A stretch of DNA of 64,000 bases from Virgibacillus_F flavescens. GTDB lineage: Bacteria > Bacillota > Bacilli > Bacillales > Amphibacillaceae. The DNA is taken from positions 3,472,001 to 3,536,000 of the forward strand of contig NZ_CP192260.1 in NCBI RefSeq assembly GCF_050574275.1. Reading direction: 5' to 3'. Positions 43,892-53,064 of this stretch are shown one piece after another; positions within the stretch are counted from its first letter, which is position 1, and each line of letters begins with the position of its first letter. The notes beneath the pieces are model-generated. The model was not told the origin of the DNA. It worked only from the letters and a program-made list of their open reading frames with translations, and searched no databases. Position numbers and translations under genes: made by a program.

Positions 43892-46736
43892 TGGAATCTC
43901 CTCCTTCTATCGGTTGTATCGCTCTTTGTACTAGTTGATTTTGTTCTGTTTTATGGACATTAGGTATACCGACAGCCGGCGCAGATCTTCGTGGACGGCC
44001 AACATAGCGTAATGCCTGACCTTCTTGAAGCAGCTCTCTTAAATGATCATCAACAAAATCCCAAGCTCCCATATTCTTCGGTTCTTCTTGCACCCAAACT
44101 ATTTCTTCTAAATTAGGCAGTTCGTTTAATACCTTTTCTAAATCTTTCTTTGGGAAAGGATATATTTGCTCAAGACGCAATACCCGCAACCAATCAAAGT
44201 TTTCTTCTGAGTTTAGAATAGCTTCTTCAATATCTACCATTACCTTACCACTACCAATCAACAGACGTGTAGCATTTTTCTTGCTCATCTTCAAATTAGG
44301 CTGTGAACGTAATGGCTGAAACTTTCCTTCTGTGAATTCCTTTGCTTCTGAAGCAACGCGTTGATTACGCAACAAACTTTTCGGCGTCATTAAAATAAGT
44401 GGTCTAGCTTCCTCGCGTCCGCGCATAGCTGCCTGTCGACGAATTAAATGGAAGAACTGGGCAGATGAGGTTACATTTGCAACAATCCAGTTATTCTCTG
44501 CTCCCATCTGTAAAAAGCGTTCTAGGCGCGCACTTGAGTGCTCAGGTCCCTGGCCTTCATACCCATGAGGCAGAAGCATAATCATGTTTGATTTTTCGCC
44601 CCATTTGGCACGGCTCGCAGAAATGAACTGGTCAAAGATCACCTGACCCGCATTCGCGAAATCACCGAACTGTGCTTCCCAAAGTACCAATGTATTAGGA
44701 GAATGAACGCTATATCCATACTCAAAACCTAGTACTCCAGCTTCAGAAAGTGGACTATTACGGATGTCGAACGAAGCTTTTACACCATCTAGTCCATGCA
44801 TCATGCAATATTTTTCATTTGTTTCCACATCATGCAGTACAACATGACGGTGAGCGAATGTACCACGTTCAGAATCCTGTCCTGCCAGACGAATTGGTAT
44901 ACCATCATTTAAAATAGAAGCATATGCTAATGCCTCTCCTGCACCCCAGTCAGCTTTATTTCCTTCTTCTAAAACATTTTCACGGCGCTTCAGGATTTTT
45001 TCGAGCTTCTTAAACCCATTAAATCCTTCTGGACGGTTTAACAAGCCTTTATTTAATGCTTTTAATGTATCTAGTGGTACAGCAGTCTCAAATTGATCTA
45101 AACCGTTCTTTAATTCCTGAGGCATGCCTTGAGCTTCAACAGCTCCTGTTTCATTTTCTTTCATGCTATCGTATATCTTGCGTAATCCATCTTCAACCTG
45201 ATTCGTAATCTTCTTGAATCCTTCTTCGTCTAACGTACCCTTTTCCTGCAGTACTTTTGCAAAAACATTTGCAGCAGTTGGGTGGCTGTCAATATCTTTG
45301 TAAAGCAGCGGCTGAGTTGTTCTAGGTTCATCCATTTCATTATGTCCATAACGACGGTAACCGACAAGATCTATAAGGAAATCCTTATGAAATTTTTGAC
45401 GATAAGCGTATGCAATTTTAATTGCTGAAACACATGCAATCGGATCGTCAGCATTTACATGAATAATTGGAATTTCATAACCTTTTGCCAGGTCACTAGC
45501 ATAGCGTGTGGAACGTCCATCTTCCTGGTTAGTAGTATATCCCACAAGATTGTTAGCAATTATATGAAGTGTTCCACCAGTATGATATCCCGGCAATCCA
45601 CTTAAGTTTAACGATTCCGCAACTACACCTTCTCCAATAAAAGCAGCATCTCCATGAATAACAACAGGGAATGCCTTATTCATATCCTGCTTCGGATAGC
45701 CAGAGGATGAACGATCATCCTGTGCAGCACGTGCAAATCCTTCCACTACAGGATTTACAAACTCTAAATGTGATGGGTTATGCGCTAATGTTATGCGCGT
45801 AGTTGTTTCGTCACCATCATTTACATCTTTCGTTGCACCAAAATGGTATTTCACGTCGCCAGTCCATCCATAGTTAATACCTGTTGAACCTTCTGATGGG
45901 ATTAACTCTTTATCTGGAGAATGATGGAACTCAGAAAAAATCTTGTCATATGGCTTGCCTAAAACATGAGCAAGCACACTTAATCGACCACGGTGGGCCA
46001 TTCCCATCATGATGTGTTCAATTTTATCTTTAGTTGCATACTTAACAATTCGGTCAAGCATTGGAACCATTGATTCCAGACCTTCAATTGAAAAGCGCTT
46101 CTGTCCTACAAATGTTTTTTGAAGGAATCCTTCAAAACCTTCAACATGTGCGAGACGCTCTAATAGCTGTGTCTTTTCTTCATCAGAAAGAGACATACGG
46201 GCATTACCCGCTTCAATTAATTCCATCAGCCATTTCCGTTCTGCATCATTATTCACATGATCAAATTCAAAAGTGATCGTACCTGAATAATACTTTTTCA
46301 GTTTCTCAACTACATCAAAGCCGTTGTCCACACCAGCTGGCGCGTCTTCCCACAGCCATGTTGCAGGGATATTTTTTAAATCATTTTCATCTAATCCGTA
46401 AGCTTTTGGATTCACTAAATCAGTTTCACGCTGTTTCGATAGTCCAACTGGGTAAATATCCGCCTCCAAATGCCCATAACGCCGAATAGCCTCAACGAGT
46501 TTCATAGCTGAGGTTAGTTTCTTTACATTACTTATGGAAGATGTTGCTGCTTGAGCTTCACCTTTATTTGGCTGCATCCATTTAGGGGCTCCATGCTGTT
46601 CAAAAACTTCTTTTAAAGATGCATCCACACTATCCGGATCCTCTTTAAACAAGTCATATTGTTCTTCAACATACCCTATGTTTGGACCATAAAATTTTTC
46701 CCAGAATCTTATATTCGATTCTTCATTCTGTGCCAC
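43878..46736 (-). CDS. odhA: 2-Oxoglutarate dehydrogenase E1 component
   Basis: 952 residues, ThDP-dependent decarboxylase of the TCA cycle. The N-terminus (RFWEKFYGPNIGYVEEQYDLF) is the family tail; GMAHRGRLSVLAHVLGKP and HGDAAFIGEGVVAES (the GDxx(F/A) Mg-ThDP motif) mark the active site; FEYGYSVHSPNTLVLWEAQFGDFANAGQ-type text marks the Pyr domain. Length fits the Bacillus enzyme. GTG start preceded by GGGGG. The promoter lies at 46801-46829. Confidence 0.96.
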   Translation of the reverse strand: MAQNEESNIRFWEKFYGPNIGYVEEQYDLFKEDPDSVDASLKEVFEQHGAPKWMQPNKGEAQAATSSISNVKKLTSAMKLVEAIRRYGHLEADIYPVGLSKQRETDLVNPKAYGLDENDLKNIPATWLWEDAPAGVDNGFDVVEKLKKYYSGTITFEFDHVNNDAERKWLMELIEAGNARMSLSDEEKTQLLERLAHVEGFEGFLQKTFVGQKRFSIEGLESMVPMLDRIVKYATKDKIEHIMMGMAHRGRLSVLAHVLGKPYDKIFSEFHHSPDKELIPSEGSTGINYGWTGDVKYHFGATKDVNDGDETTTRITLAHNPSHLEFVNPVVEGFARAAQDDRSSSGYPKQDMNKAFPVVIHGDAAFIGEGVVAESLNLSGLPGYHTGGTLHIIANNLVGYTTNQEDGRSTRYASDLAKGYEIPIIHVNADDPIACVSAIKIAYAYRQKFHKDFLIDLVGYRRYGHNEMDEPRTTQPLLYKDIDSHPTAANVFAKVLQEKGTLDEEGFKKITNQVEDGLRKIYDSMKENETGAVEAQGMPQELKNGLDQFETAVPLDTLKALNKGLLNRPEGFNGFKKLEKILKRRENVLEEGNKADWGAGEALAYASILNDGIPIRLAGQDSERGTFAHRHVVLHDVETNEKYCMMHGLDGVKASFDIRNSPLSEAGVLGFEYGYSVHSPNTLVLWEAQFGDFANAGQVIFDQFISASRAKWGEKSNMIMLLPHGYEGQGPEHSSARLERFLQMGAENNWIVANVTSSAQFFHLIRRQAAMRGREEARPLILMTPKSLLRNQRVASEAKEFTEGKFQPLRSQPNLKMSKKNATRLLIGSGKVMVDIEEAILNSEENFDWLRVLRLEQIYPFPKKDLEKVLNELPNLEEIVWVQEEPKNMGAWDFVDDHLRELLQEGQALRYVGRPRRSAPAVGIPNVHKTEQNQLVQRAIQPIEGGDSSERN

Positions 46737-46800
46737 GTTTTATACCCCCATTAGAAGTTAACTTTCTCCGTTCATCGACGGCTTTTTGCATCCAGTTTTC

Positions 46801-46829
46801 ATTATAGAACTGTCAAACGACTTCATCAA
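46801..46829 (-). promoter_or_regulatory. Sigma-A promoter of odhAB
   Basis: Minus strand TTGATG, 17-bp spacer, TATAAT. The start of transcription would be near 46794, a leader of about 57 nt. A TTGACA closer to the -10 is only 4 bp away and cannot be the -35. Confidence 0.7.
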
Positions 46830-46853
46830 CTAATATACCCTATATTACACCGA

Positions 46854-47268
46854 TAGACAATAAGAAAAGCGTAGACGACTGTTTAGTGGCGTATAAATAG
46901 ATAGGCATGTGGAATGTACGTTGAACTTTACGTACATTTCATCAGGACTATCTATTTACTAGCCACTAGGAGTCGCAGCTAGACAATAAGAAAAGCGTAG
47001 ACGACTGTTTAGAAGCGGACGCATAAGTAAGGAACCGAAGAAGGCAAGGGTTTGGCATTCTAAGTGTTCATTGCTTATGACGACAGCTTCTAGGAGTCGC
47101 AGCTGGACAATAAGAAAAGCGAAGTGGGCTTGCTGAGCGACGAAAATCATAGTCAAGGGACCGAAGAGCACAGGGTCTATCGTGCTCGGAGTGTCAATTG
47201 ACTATGACTCGAGTCGCTAGCCCACGTAGATAGACAATAAGAAAAGCGTAGACGACTGTTTAGTGGCG
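46854..47268. repeat. Array of three ~125-bp hairpin units plus a truncated fourth
   Basis: The head RACAATAAGAAAAGCGWAG occurs at 46854, 46980, 47104 and 47231 (spacing 126, 124, 127). Each of the first three heads is followed by a long interrupted hairpin. Unit 1 stem TAGTGGC/GCCACTA (46884, 46962), unit 2 TAGAAGC/GCTTCTA (47010, 47086), unit 3 GTGGGCT/AGCCCAC (47124, 47219): different sequences, same pairing. The first two also share CGACT/AGTCG. It lies between the divergent promoters of odhA and a small gene. Confidence 0.88.
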
Positions 47269-47322
47269 CACTATAGTTTTACATATTTTGCCCGATATTG
47301 GTTACAATTAATACACTAGCAC

Positions 47323-47351
47323 TTCACATTCGATTAAAAATAAGCTATAAT
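47323..47351 (+). promoter_or_regulatory. Sigma-A promoter of the 35-residue peptide gene
   Basis: TTCACA, 17-bp spacer, TATAAT; transcription would start near 47358, 52 nt before the ATG. Confidence 0.75.
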
Positions 47352-47409
47352 TATCACATCGAAATTATAAATTGATGATTACATATAAAAAACAAGGAGG
47401 CCACCTAGC

Positions 47410-47517
47410 ATGACAGCGGATTTAGCCTTATTACTGGGAGTAAGTATTACGTTTATCGTTTCCTGTTTCACTGCAGGACATGATGCGAAGCCTGGCGTAA
47501 GTAAAAAAGACCAATAA
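47410..47517 (+). CDS. 35-residue membrane peptide of unknown function
   Basis: ATG with an excellent AAGGAGG site opens a 35-codon frame. Residues 4-20 (DLALLLGVSITFIVSCF) form one membrane helix, followed by a short polar tail TAGHDAKPGVSKKDQ. The gene has its own near-consensus promoter and an intrinsic terminator 5 bp after the stop, so it is a complete transcription unit. I do not recognise the family. Possibilities include a small subunit of a membrane complex or a regulatory peptide. Confidence 0.72.
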   Translation: MTADLALLLGVSITFIVSCFTAGHDAKPGVSKKDQ

Positions 47518-47520
47518 AAA

Positions 47521-47552
47521 CACCGTCATGTTATTGCATGACGGCATTTTTA
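47521..47552 (+). terminator. Intrinsic terminator between the small peptide gene and trmL
   Basis: CCGTCATG, loop TTATTG, CATGACGG, then CATTTTTAT. Convergent with trmL and may serve both. Confidence 0.82.
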
Positions 47553-47560
47553 TGGATTTT

Positions 47561-48034
47561 TTAAGTCAGATTAGGAAAACCCTGTTGCCTTAATGCTTCA
47601 TAGATAATAATTGCAGCTGTGTTTGACAAATTCAATGATCTTACATGATCTGTCATGTGAATTCGTAAACATTTATCTTCTTTTCCTTCTAATAAATCTT
47701 TCGGAATTCCATCTGTTTCTCTTCCAAATATGAAAAACAACTCTTCTTCTGCATTACTATAATCGTAATCACTGTAATGCTTCGTTCCAAAATTTTCAAT
47801 GTAATAAAAGTCACCATTCTGATATGTATCATATAATTCGTCGATCGATTCGTATTCGCGAATATCAACATCTTTCCAATAATCAAGACCTGCTCGCTTT
47901 AGCATTTTATCATCGGTAGAAAATCCTAACGGATGAATCAAATGCAGGGTAGCGCCAGTCGCTAAGCAGGTCCTTGCTATATTACCTGTATTTGCAGGAA
48001 TTTCAGGTTGAAAAAGTACTACATGTAAACTCAC
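47561..48034 (-). CDS. trmL: tRNA (cytidine/uridine-34-2'-O)-methyltransferase
   Basis: 157 residues of the SPOUT superfamily. FQPEIPANTGNIARTCLA is motif 1, FGRETDGIP motif 2, and the trefoil-knot SAM site ends in VRSLNLSNTAAI. TrmL methylates the wobble ribose of leucine tRNAs using SAM. GTG start with AAGGAG 8 nt upstream. Confidence 0.94.
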   Translation of the reverse strand: MSLHVVLFQPEIPANTGNIARTCLATGATLHLIHPLGFSTDDKMLKRAGLDYWKDVDIREYESIDELYDTYQNGDFYYIENFGTKHYSDYDYSNAEEELFFIFGRETDGIPKDLLEGKEDKCLRIHMTDHVRSLNLSNTAAIIIYEALRQQGFPNLT

Positions 48035-48093
48035 AATTCATTCTCCTTATAAAGTTTTAACGATATTATCTTCCTAACAGTATAAGTATATCA

Positions 48094-48942
48094 TCACTCA
48101 CCAATCCGGAAAAACTTGTACGCTATATTTGGTGTCCAAGCTGTCGAGTCCTCATATGACCAATACCGATTCTTACTATTTGTTGTATGTGCATTAACAA
48201 GCGGTTCGCCATTTGCGTCTTTTGCTACTACAATCGTGTTGTGATTCCATCTGCCATCACCTTCAAAGTCATAGCATATAACATCACCTGGAATTAGTTC
48301 TGCTGCACTTCCCATTTCCTTCCCCTTTAAACCAGACGTTGACCCGCTTAAATACCATCGTAATGAATGGGCAACTGCCCAGCTGAAACTCCAGCTAGAC
48401 GCATTATACCACCATCCATTATTTCGATTAGGAGCTCCTCGCATAGGGGCTCCTCCTGCAAACAGGCATTGTGAAATATAATTTGTACAGTCCACATCAA
48501 ACTTTCGATACGAAGGATTATAGCTGTTCCACCACCGGTTTGCATACTTAACAGCGGCCAGACGATCATAACTAAATCTGCTTTCTTCCGGTATCTGTTC
48601 AAAAATTTTAAGATTTTCTGTTCCGTAAGTGTCTTCTGCTTCCATAAAACTAAGTTTGGTGTGATTTCTAATAGCGTTATTCTTCAGATGAAATTGATAT
48701 GGAATATATTGCTCCTCCAGATAAAACGTATTCGACTGTTTCACGAACATTTTTAAATGAAGGTTATAATATACCTGCTGCCTGTTTGATTGACGTAATT
48801 CCTGGTATAGATTGCCTTCCCCTTGAATACGTACAATTGTTGCATCCCTTTTTTTGCAAATTTCCTTTTTTCTTGCCCACCAATCAGCATAAGGCTGGTC
48901 ACTTGAAAAAAACGTTTCCCAATAATCCACTAATTCCTCCAT
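48094..48942 (-). CDS. Amidase-domain (Amidase_6) protein
   Basis: 282 residues. The C-terminal half is the NlpC/P60-like putative amidase domain: catalytic Cys in DVDCTNYISQCLFAGGAPM and His in WNHNTIVVA. In spore formers such proteins are thought to act on wall peptide bonds. There is no signal peptide, so the site of action is unclear. The GGGGAGGG site lies after an ATG at 48960, so the ATG at 48942 is the start. Confidence 0.82.
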   Translation of the reverse strand: MEELVDYWETFFSSDQPYADWWARKKEICKKRDATIVRIQGEGNLYQELRQSNRQQVYYNLHLKMFVKQSNTFYLEEQYIPYQFHLKNNAIRNHTKLSFMEAEDTYGTENLKIFEQIPEESRFSYDRLAAVKYANRWWNSYNPSYRKFDVDCTNYISQCLFAGGAPMRGAPNRNNGWWYNASSWSFSWAVAHSLRWYLSGSTSGLKGKEMGSAAELIPGDVICYDFEGDGRWNHNTIVVAKDANGEPLVNAHTTNSKNRYWSYEDSTAWTPNIAYKFFRIGE

Positions 48943-48984
48943 AAAAATATCCCTCCCCATATTAGTGTATGGGGCAGGGCTTGT

Positions 48985-49272
48985 TTAAATTGATAAAAGA
49001 ATTATTCCTACGATAATAAGGGGCACAGCAATAATTCCCGATTTGAATAATATACGCTGTCGCCCTGCACGATCTTCTTTTGATTCCGTTGCCAAATTAG
49101 CCCGCATATCGCTGCCACTCACGAAAACATTTCCTGCCAGGCTGCCAATTGCAAGAAATATAATAGCAATACCAAATGATATCGAGCCAATTACTCTGGT
49201 ATATTCGGTGAATAAACCTGCTAATAAAAGGATTAAAGCAAAACTGAAACTGAAAACAAATGATTTTTTCAT
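48985..49272 (-). CDS. DUF5316-like small membrane protein
   Basis: 95 residues with three hydrophobic helices and a central polar loop GSDMRANLATESKEDRAGR. The pattern of SGxxMRANxATE followed by an Asp/Arg stretch matches the small Bacillales DUF5316 family, of unknown function. RBS GGAGC. It stands before the amidase-domain gene on the same strand. Confidence 0.7.
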   Translation of the reverse strand: MKKSFVFSFSFALILLLAGLFTEYTRVIGSISFGIAIIFLAIGSLAGNVFVSGSDMRANLATESKEDRAGRQRILFKSGIIAVPLIIVGIILLSI

Positions 49273-49316
49273 TTGAGCAGCTCCTCTGATTTTATTTGTA
49301 CTGAAAGTAAATCGAT

Positions 49317-49847
49317 TTAAAATATTTCAAGTACTTGCTTTTCGTGTGCAAGAAGAAATTCTTTTTTATCAAGCCCACCATTATAGCCGACCATTTTCCC
49401 GCCTGAACCAATAACACGGTGACAAGGTACGATAATTGAAAAAGGATTTTTATTTACCGCCCCACCTACTGCGCGAACAGCTTTTTTGTCACCAATCTCA
49501 ATAGCTATATCTCTATAAGATTTCGTTTCTCCGAATGGAATCTTATCAAACAATGCCTGCCAGACTTTCAATTGGAAAGGAGTTCCATGAAATTCAAATT
49601 CAAGCGAGAACTTTTGACTGTTTTCATTAAAATAAGCTAGTATCTCTTTCTTCGCCAGCTCTAATTTTTCAGTAGAATGTACAAATGCAACATCACCAAA
49701 ATAACGCTTAATCCACTTGTTCATCTGGTCACTCCGGTCAGCTAGTTTACCGAATTCAATACGAATTAGCTTCTCTCCATTACTGATAATGGACAGGATT
49801 CCTATTGGTGTATCAAATTCATCATAGTATAGATTAGCTTTTTCCAT
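49317..49847 (-). CDS. ogt: Methylated-DNA-[protein]-cysteine S-methyltransferase
   Basis: 176 residues: ribonuclease-H-like N-terminal domain and the DNA-binding C-terminal domain with the acceptor C142 in IVPCHRV, the arginine finger region (KKAVRAVGGA) and the helix-turn-helix PFGETKSYRDIA. It removes O6-methyl groups from guanine in a single-use reaction. RBS AAAGGGG; only 13 bp from queG, hence probably co-transcribed. Confidence 0.93.
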   Translation of the reverse strand: MEKANLYYDEFDTPIGILSIISNGEKLIRIEFGKLADRSDQMNKWIKRYFGDVAFVHSTEKLELAKKEILAYFNENSQKFSLEFEFHGTPFQLKVWQALFDKIPFGETKSYRDIAIEIGDKKAVRAVGGAVNKNPFSIIVPCHRVIGSGGKMVGYNGGLDKKEFLLAHEKQVLEIF

Positions 49848-49860
49848 TTCTTTACCCCTT

Positions 49861-51006
49861 TTATTTATATGTCTTTTTCCGCCTGAAATTCATGCCTTTT
49901 TGCATTTCATATCTAACCTGCTCATCTTCTTCTTTTTCCAAACTGCTCTCAATTGCAGCAAAGGCTTCAGGAGTACCAATTTTCCCTAGTGACCAGGCCG
50001 CTGTCCCTCGAATCACAGGTCGTGGGTCATTCATCATTACTTGAATTATTTCATCAACGGCAGTTTCATCCTTGTAATGCGCAAGTCCAATTAATGCGTT
50101 CCGTTGAAGCGGTTTTTTCCCACGCCATGAACCAGAGATATGACCGTATGTTTCTTTGAACTCACGATTGGAAATCCGAAGCATTGGTTGAAGTTTAGGT
50201 TTCGCGATTTCAGGTTCTGGTTCTGTCTCGGGGTGAATGTGAAAGTCAATTTTCTTGTTTTTCGGACACACGATCTGGCACGTGTCGCAGCCATATACAC
50301 GGTTCCCTATCTTGGTACGGAATTCATCAGGCAGATAATCCTTCGTCTGAGTCAGGAATGCAATGCAGCGTTGTGCATTTAATTGCCCGCCTTGGACGAT
50401 TGCTCCAGTTGGGCAAGCATCGATACATTTCGTACACTCCCCACAGCTATCGTCAACTGGGGAATCAGGTGTAAATGGAATGTTCGTAACCAACTCTCCC
50501 AAGTATACATAAGAACCAAACTCCGGTGTTATTATAGATGTGTTCTTTCCACTAAAGCCGATTCCTGCACGTTCTGCTACGGCACGATCAGATAATTCGC
50601 CAGTATCCACCATTAGTTTATCACTGACTTCTGGAACTTTTTCTTTAATAAATGCAGAGAGTTTTTCTAATCGCTCTCGTAAAATAATATGGTAATCCGT
50701 ACCCCATGATGCTCTGCAAAATATACCCCGCCGTGATTCCTTCGTGCTTTTGGGTGCATTTTTCATTCTGGATGGATAGGCGATCGCTATAGAAATAATG
50801 GATTGTGCTTCTGGAAGCAATCTCTCCGGTTCTGTCCGCTCTTCTATCGAGCCTTTTTCAAAACCCGAATGATACGATAACTCTTGCTGACGCTTCAAAC
50901 GCTCCTTCAGTTCACCAAAAACATCGGCAGAGGCAAAACCAATTTTATCAATTCCGATTGTTTTACTGTAATCAATTATTTCCTGTTTTAACACTTCATG
51001 ATGCAT
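49861..51006 (-). CDS. queG: Epoxyqueuosine reductase
   Basis: 381 residues. Two 4Fe-4S motifs (CGECTKCIDACPTGAI and CDTCQIVCPKN) follow the cobalamin-binding N-terminal part (AERAGIGFSGKNTSII); the C-terminus has HEAT-like repeats (NALIGLAHYKDETAVDEI). It carries out the final step of queuosine synthesis in tRNA. RBS AAGGAGG. Confidence 0.95.
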   Translation of the reverse strand: MHHEVLKQEIIDYSKTIGIDKIGFASADVFGELKERLKRQQELSYHSGFEKGSIEERTEPERLLPEAQSIISIAIAYPSRMKNAPKSTKESRRGIFCRASWGTDYHIILRERLEKLSAFIKEKVPEVSDKLMVDTGELSDRAVAERAGIGFSGKNTSIITPEFGSYVYLGELVTNIPFTPDSPVDDSCGECTKCIDACPTGAIVQGGQLNAQRCIAFLTQTKDYLPDEFRTKIGNRVYGCDTCQIVCPKNKKIDFHIHPETEPEPEIAKPKLQPMLRISNREFKETYGHISGSWRGKKPLQRNALIGLAHYKDETAVDEIIQVMMNDPRPVIRGTAAWSLGKIGTPEAFAAIESSLEKEEDEQVRYEMQKGMNFRRKKTYK

Positions 51007-51028
51007 AATTTTGCCTCCTTCCCTTTAT

Positions 51029-52735
51029 TTATTGATGCTTCACTTTAAGCGTTCGTATACGATTTAATACAGCCGCGATTTCAAAAGTACGAGGACGTGC
51101 AATGTCACCAGGGTGTTGATCTGGATGTGCAGTAAATGATGCCAGTCCTTTTTCGTTCATTTGTTTCTCAATTTTTTGAAGCAGATTTTGCATGGTTTTA
51201 TAATTTTTAAGTTCTTTCGTCTTATCTAAATAGAGAATGATTTCAGCTATCATTCTTGTTTGAGAAATATCAACTAATTGTTCCGTCTGCGAAAAATTTA
51301 TTTCGTCTCTGCCCATTAGAATTTTGGTTAGTCCCTTGGCTTGGACTTTTGACTTTTTTCCCATATTCGTTTGCAAACTCGATTGCTGCAATTGACGATG
51401 AATAACTTTACCAAAGTCTTCTGCATTCATTGCCGCACGCTTTGTTGGATTATCCTGTACAATTTTTTTAGCGTTTTCTGTAACGTTTTTCGGAATATAT
51501 TCTTCCATTATTATAACATTATCTGCTACATCGAAGTAGTCACCAGACCCGCCCATTACGATAACGGTCGAAACACTGTATTGATCACGTAATTGTTTTA
51601 CTCGATCGATGAATGGCGTAATCGGTTCCTGCTTATCACTGACGAGCTGCTGCATGCGGTAATCCCGAATCATAAAATTCGTTGCACTTGTGTCTTCGTC
51701 AATTAATAAAGTAGTTGCCCCGACTTCTAAAGCTTCCATTACATTAGCTGCCTGCGATGTGCTGCCACTTGCATTTTCAGTAGTGAAGAAAGTTGTATTC
51801 TGTTGATGTGGCAAATTTGAAATAAACGATGTGATATTGACGCCGCTAATCGCGCGTCCATCTTCAGCCCGTATTTTAACAGCATTCGGATCGGTCACAA
51901 CGAATTCTCGTCCATCGCCCTTAATATGGTTGTAAACACCGCGTTCAATTGCACGTAATAGTGTACTTTTACCGTGGTAGCCACCACCAACAATTAACGT
52001 TATTCCTTTTTTAATTGCCATCCCTTTTATCGGCTTCTCCTGATGCGGAATCGCTATTTCTACTTCATTTTCAGATGGGCTGTTAAATGAAACAGCCTGA
52101 TTTAGTGGTTTATCGTTTATTCCACTTGAACGAGGAAGAATCGAACCGTTTGCAATAAATGCTATCCAATTATTATTCTGTAATTCTTTCCGAATAGTCT
52201 CCTGTTGATCTGCTAGTTTTGTTGCTTTTTCAATTTCCAGATCGGAGATTGAGAAAATAGAATTATCTGCAATGTTAGGGATAGCCTGCTTGAATAATTT
52301 TATAGCTTCCCCTCCATTTATTCGGCGACCATTTGCTGGCAATCCAATTGATAGGCAAATGGTAATTGTATCCTTTTCTATAGTAACAGCACTCCGCTCA
52401 ATAACTTCCTGATGTGGTGCATCAAAATTGATTCGACCACTTTTTCCGGATCCCTTAATAAAAGCAGTGTTCTGATTAACCGCTTTGCCGACCTCTCTTG
52501 CGATACGGTCCTCTGCTGCTATTTTTCTTTGGTATGAAGACAGCCAGCTACTATTAATTCTGCGATTTTGTGATGGAACCTCTAATCTTATTTTTGATGG
52601 TGTAGCAAATGGATCTCCTTGTACATAATCTATAAATAAAGTGAAGTTATTAAAGAGATACTTCCCTTGGATGCTTTTGTATGCTTTGTAACTTTTACCG
52701 TCGATCGCCTTCAGATTGTTCATCAGTTTTTCCAT
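51029..52735 (-). CDS. ABC-class P-loop ATPase of unknown function (PF09818-like)
   Basis: 568 residues. A long N-terminal domain precedes a P-loop GGGYHGKSTLLRAIERGVYNH, a Walker B with LLIDEDTSATNFM, and VMGGSGDYFDVADNVI. This is the soluble ABC-class ATPase family related to trypanosomal MRB1590; it has no membrane domains, and some members bind nucleic acid. A TTG start at 52768 is possible, but AAAGGATGG precedes the ATG at 52735. It is downstream of the tRNA-Gly terminator. Confidence 0.88.
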   Translation of the reverse strand: MEKLMNNLKAIDGKSYKAYKSIQGKYLFNNFTLFIDYVQGDPFATPSKIRLEVPSQNRRINSSWLSSYQRKIAAEDRIAREVGKAVNQNTAFIKGSGKSGRINFDAPHQEVIERSAVTIEKDTITICLSIGLPANGRRINGGEAIKLFKQAIPNIADNSIFSISDLEIEKATKLADQQETIRKELQNNNWIAFIANGSILPRSSGINDKPLNQAVSFNSPSENEVEIAIPHQEKPIKGMAIKKGITLIVGGGYHGKSTLLRAIERGVYNHIKGDGREFVVTDPNAVKIRAEDGRAISGVNITSFISNLPHQQNTTFFTTENASGSTSQAANVMEALEVGATTLLIDEDTSATNFMIRDYRMQQLVSDKQEPITPFIDRVKQLRDQYSVSTVIVMGGSGDYFDVADNVIIMEEYIPKNVTENAKKIVQDNPTKRAAMNAEDFGKVIHRQLQQSSLQTNMGKKSKVQAKGLTKILMGRDEINFSQTEQLVDISQTRMIAEIILYLDKTKELKNYKTMQNLLQKIEKQMNEKGLASFTAHPDQHPGDIARPRTFEIAAVLNRIRTLKVKHQ

Positions 52736-52774
52736 TCTATATCCATCCTTTCTATATTGATGCGTCAAAACAAT

Positions 52775-52818
52775 AAAAAACGCAACGCTTCGTAAGTTAG
52801 ATTACGAAACACTGCGTT
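52775..52818 (-). terminator. Intrinsic terminator of the tRNA-Gly unit
   Basis: Minus strand AACGCA/TGCGTT outer and TTTCGTAA/TTACGAA inner stem, followed by TTTTTTATTG; 13 bp past the tRNA 3' end. Confidence 0.85.
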
Positions 52819-52830
52819 AAGACATATGTA

Positions 52831-52904
52831 TGGAGCGGGTAGGGAGAATCGAACTCCCATCATCAGCTTGGAAGGCTGAGGTTTTACCACTAAACTATAC
52901 CCGC
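52831..52904 (-). tRNA. tRNA-Gly (anticodon UCC)
   Basis: 74 nt with encoded CCA. Acceptor GCGGGTA/TACCCGC, D arm with GTTTAGTGGTAAAAC, anticodon stem TCAGC/GCTGA around CTTCCAA (anticodon TCC), and T arm GGGAGTTCGATTCTCCC. It decodes GGA/GGG. Confidence 0.97.
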
Positions 52905-52935
52905 AAAGTTCAACTTTTTTAATGGCACGTTTTTA

Positions 52936-52964
52936 AGTATAGCAATTATTTTTTTATTTATCAA
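52936..52964 (-). promoter_or_regulatory. Sigma-A promoter of tRNA-Gly
   Basis: Minus strand TTGATA, 17-bp spacer, TATACT, about 32 bp before the tRNA. Confidence 0.72.
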
Positions 52965-53006
52965 GCGTTTTTATACAAATTAGTTAATGATTCTTCAAAA
53001 CATTCA

Positions 53007-53035
53007 TTTACAATGAATCATGTAAGCGATAAGAT
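53007..53035 (+). promoter_or_regulatory. Sigma-A promoter of the D-amino-acid transaminase gene
   Basis: TTTACA, 17-bp spacer, TAAGAT, 30 bp before the ATG. Confidence 0.5.
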
Positions 53036-53064
53036 AGACATATGTTTTACGGGGAGGCGAAAAA

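Noticed and set aside
46810..46816. TTGACA as -35 of odhA
   Set aside because: It is only 4 bp from the TATAAT box; TTGATG at 17 bp is the workable partner.
46854..47268. CRISPR-like regular repeats
   Set aside because: Units of about 125 bp with internally pairing middles are not direct repeats plus unique spacers, and no cas genes are present.
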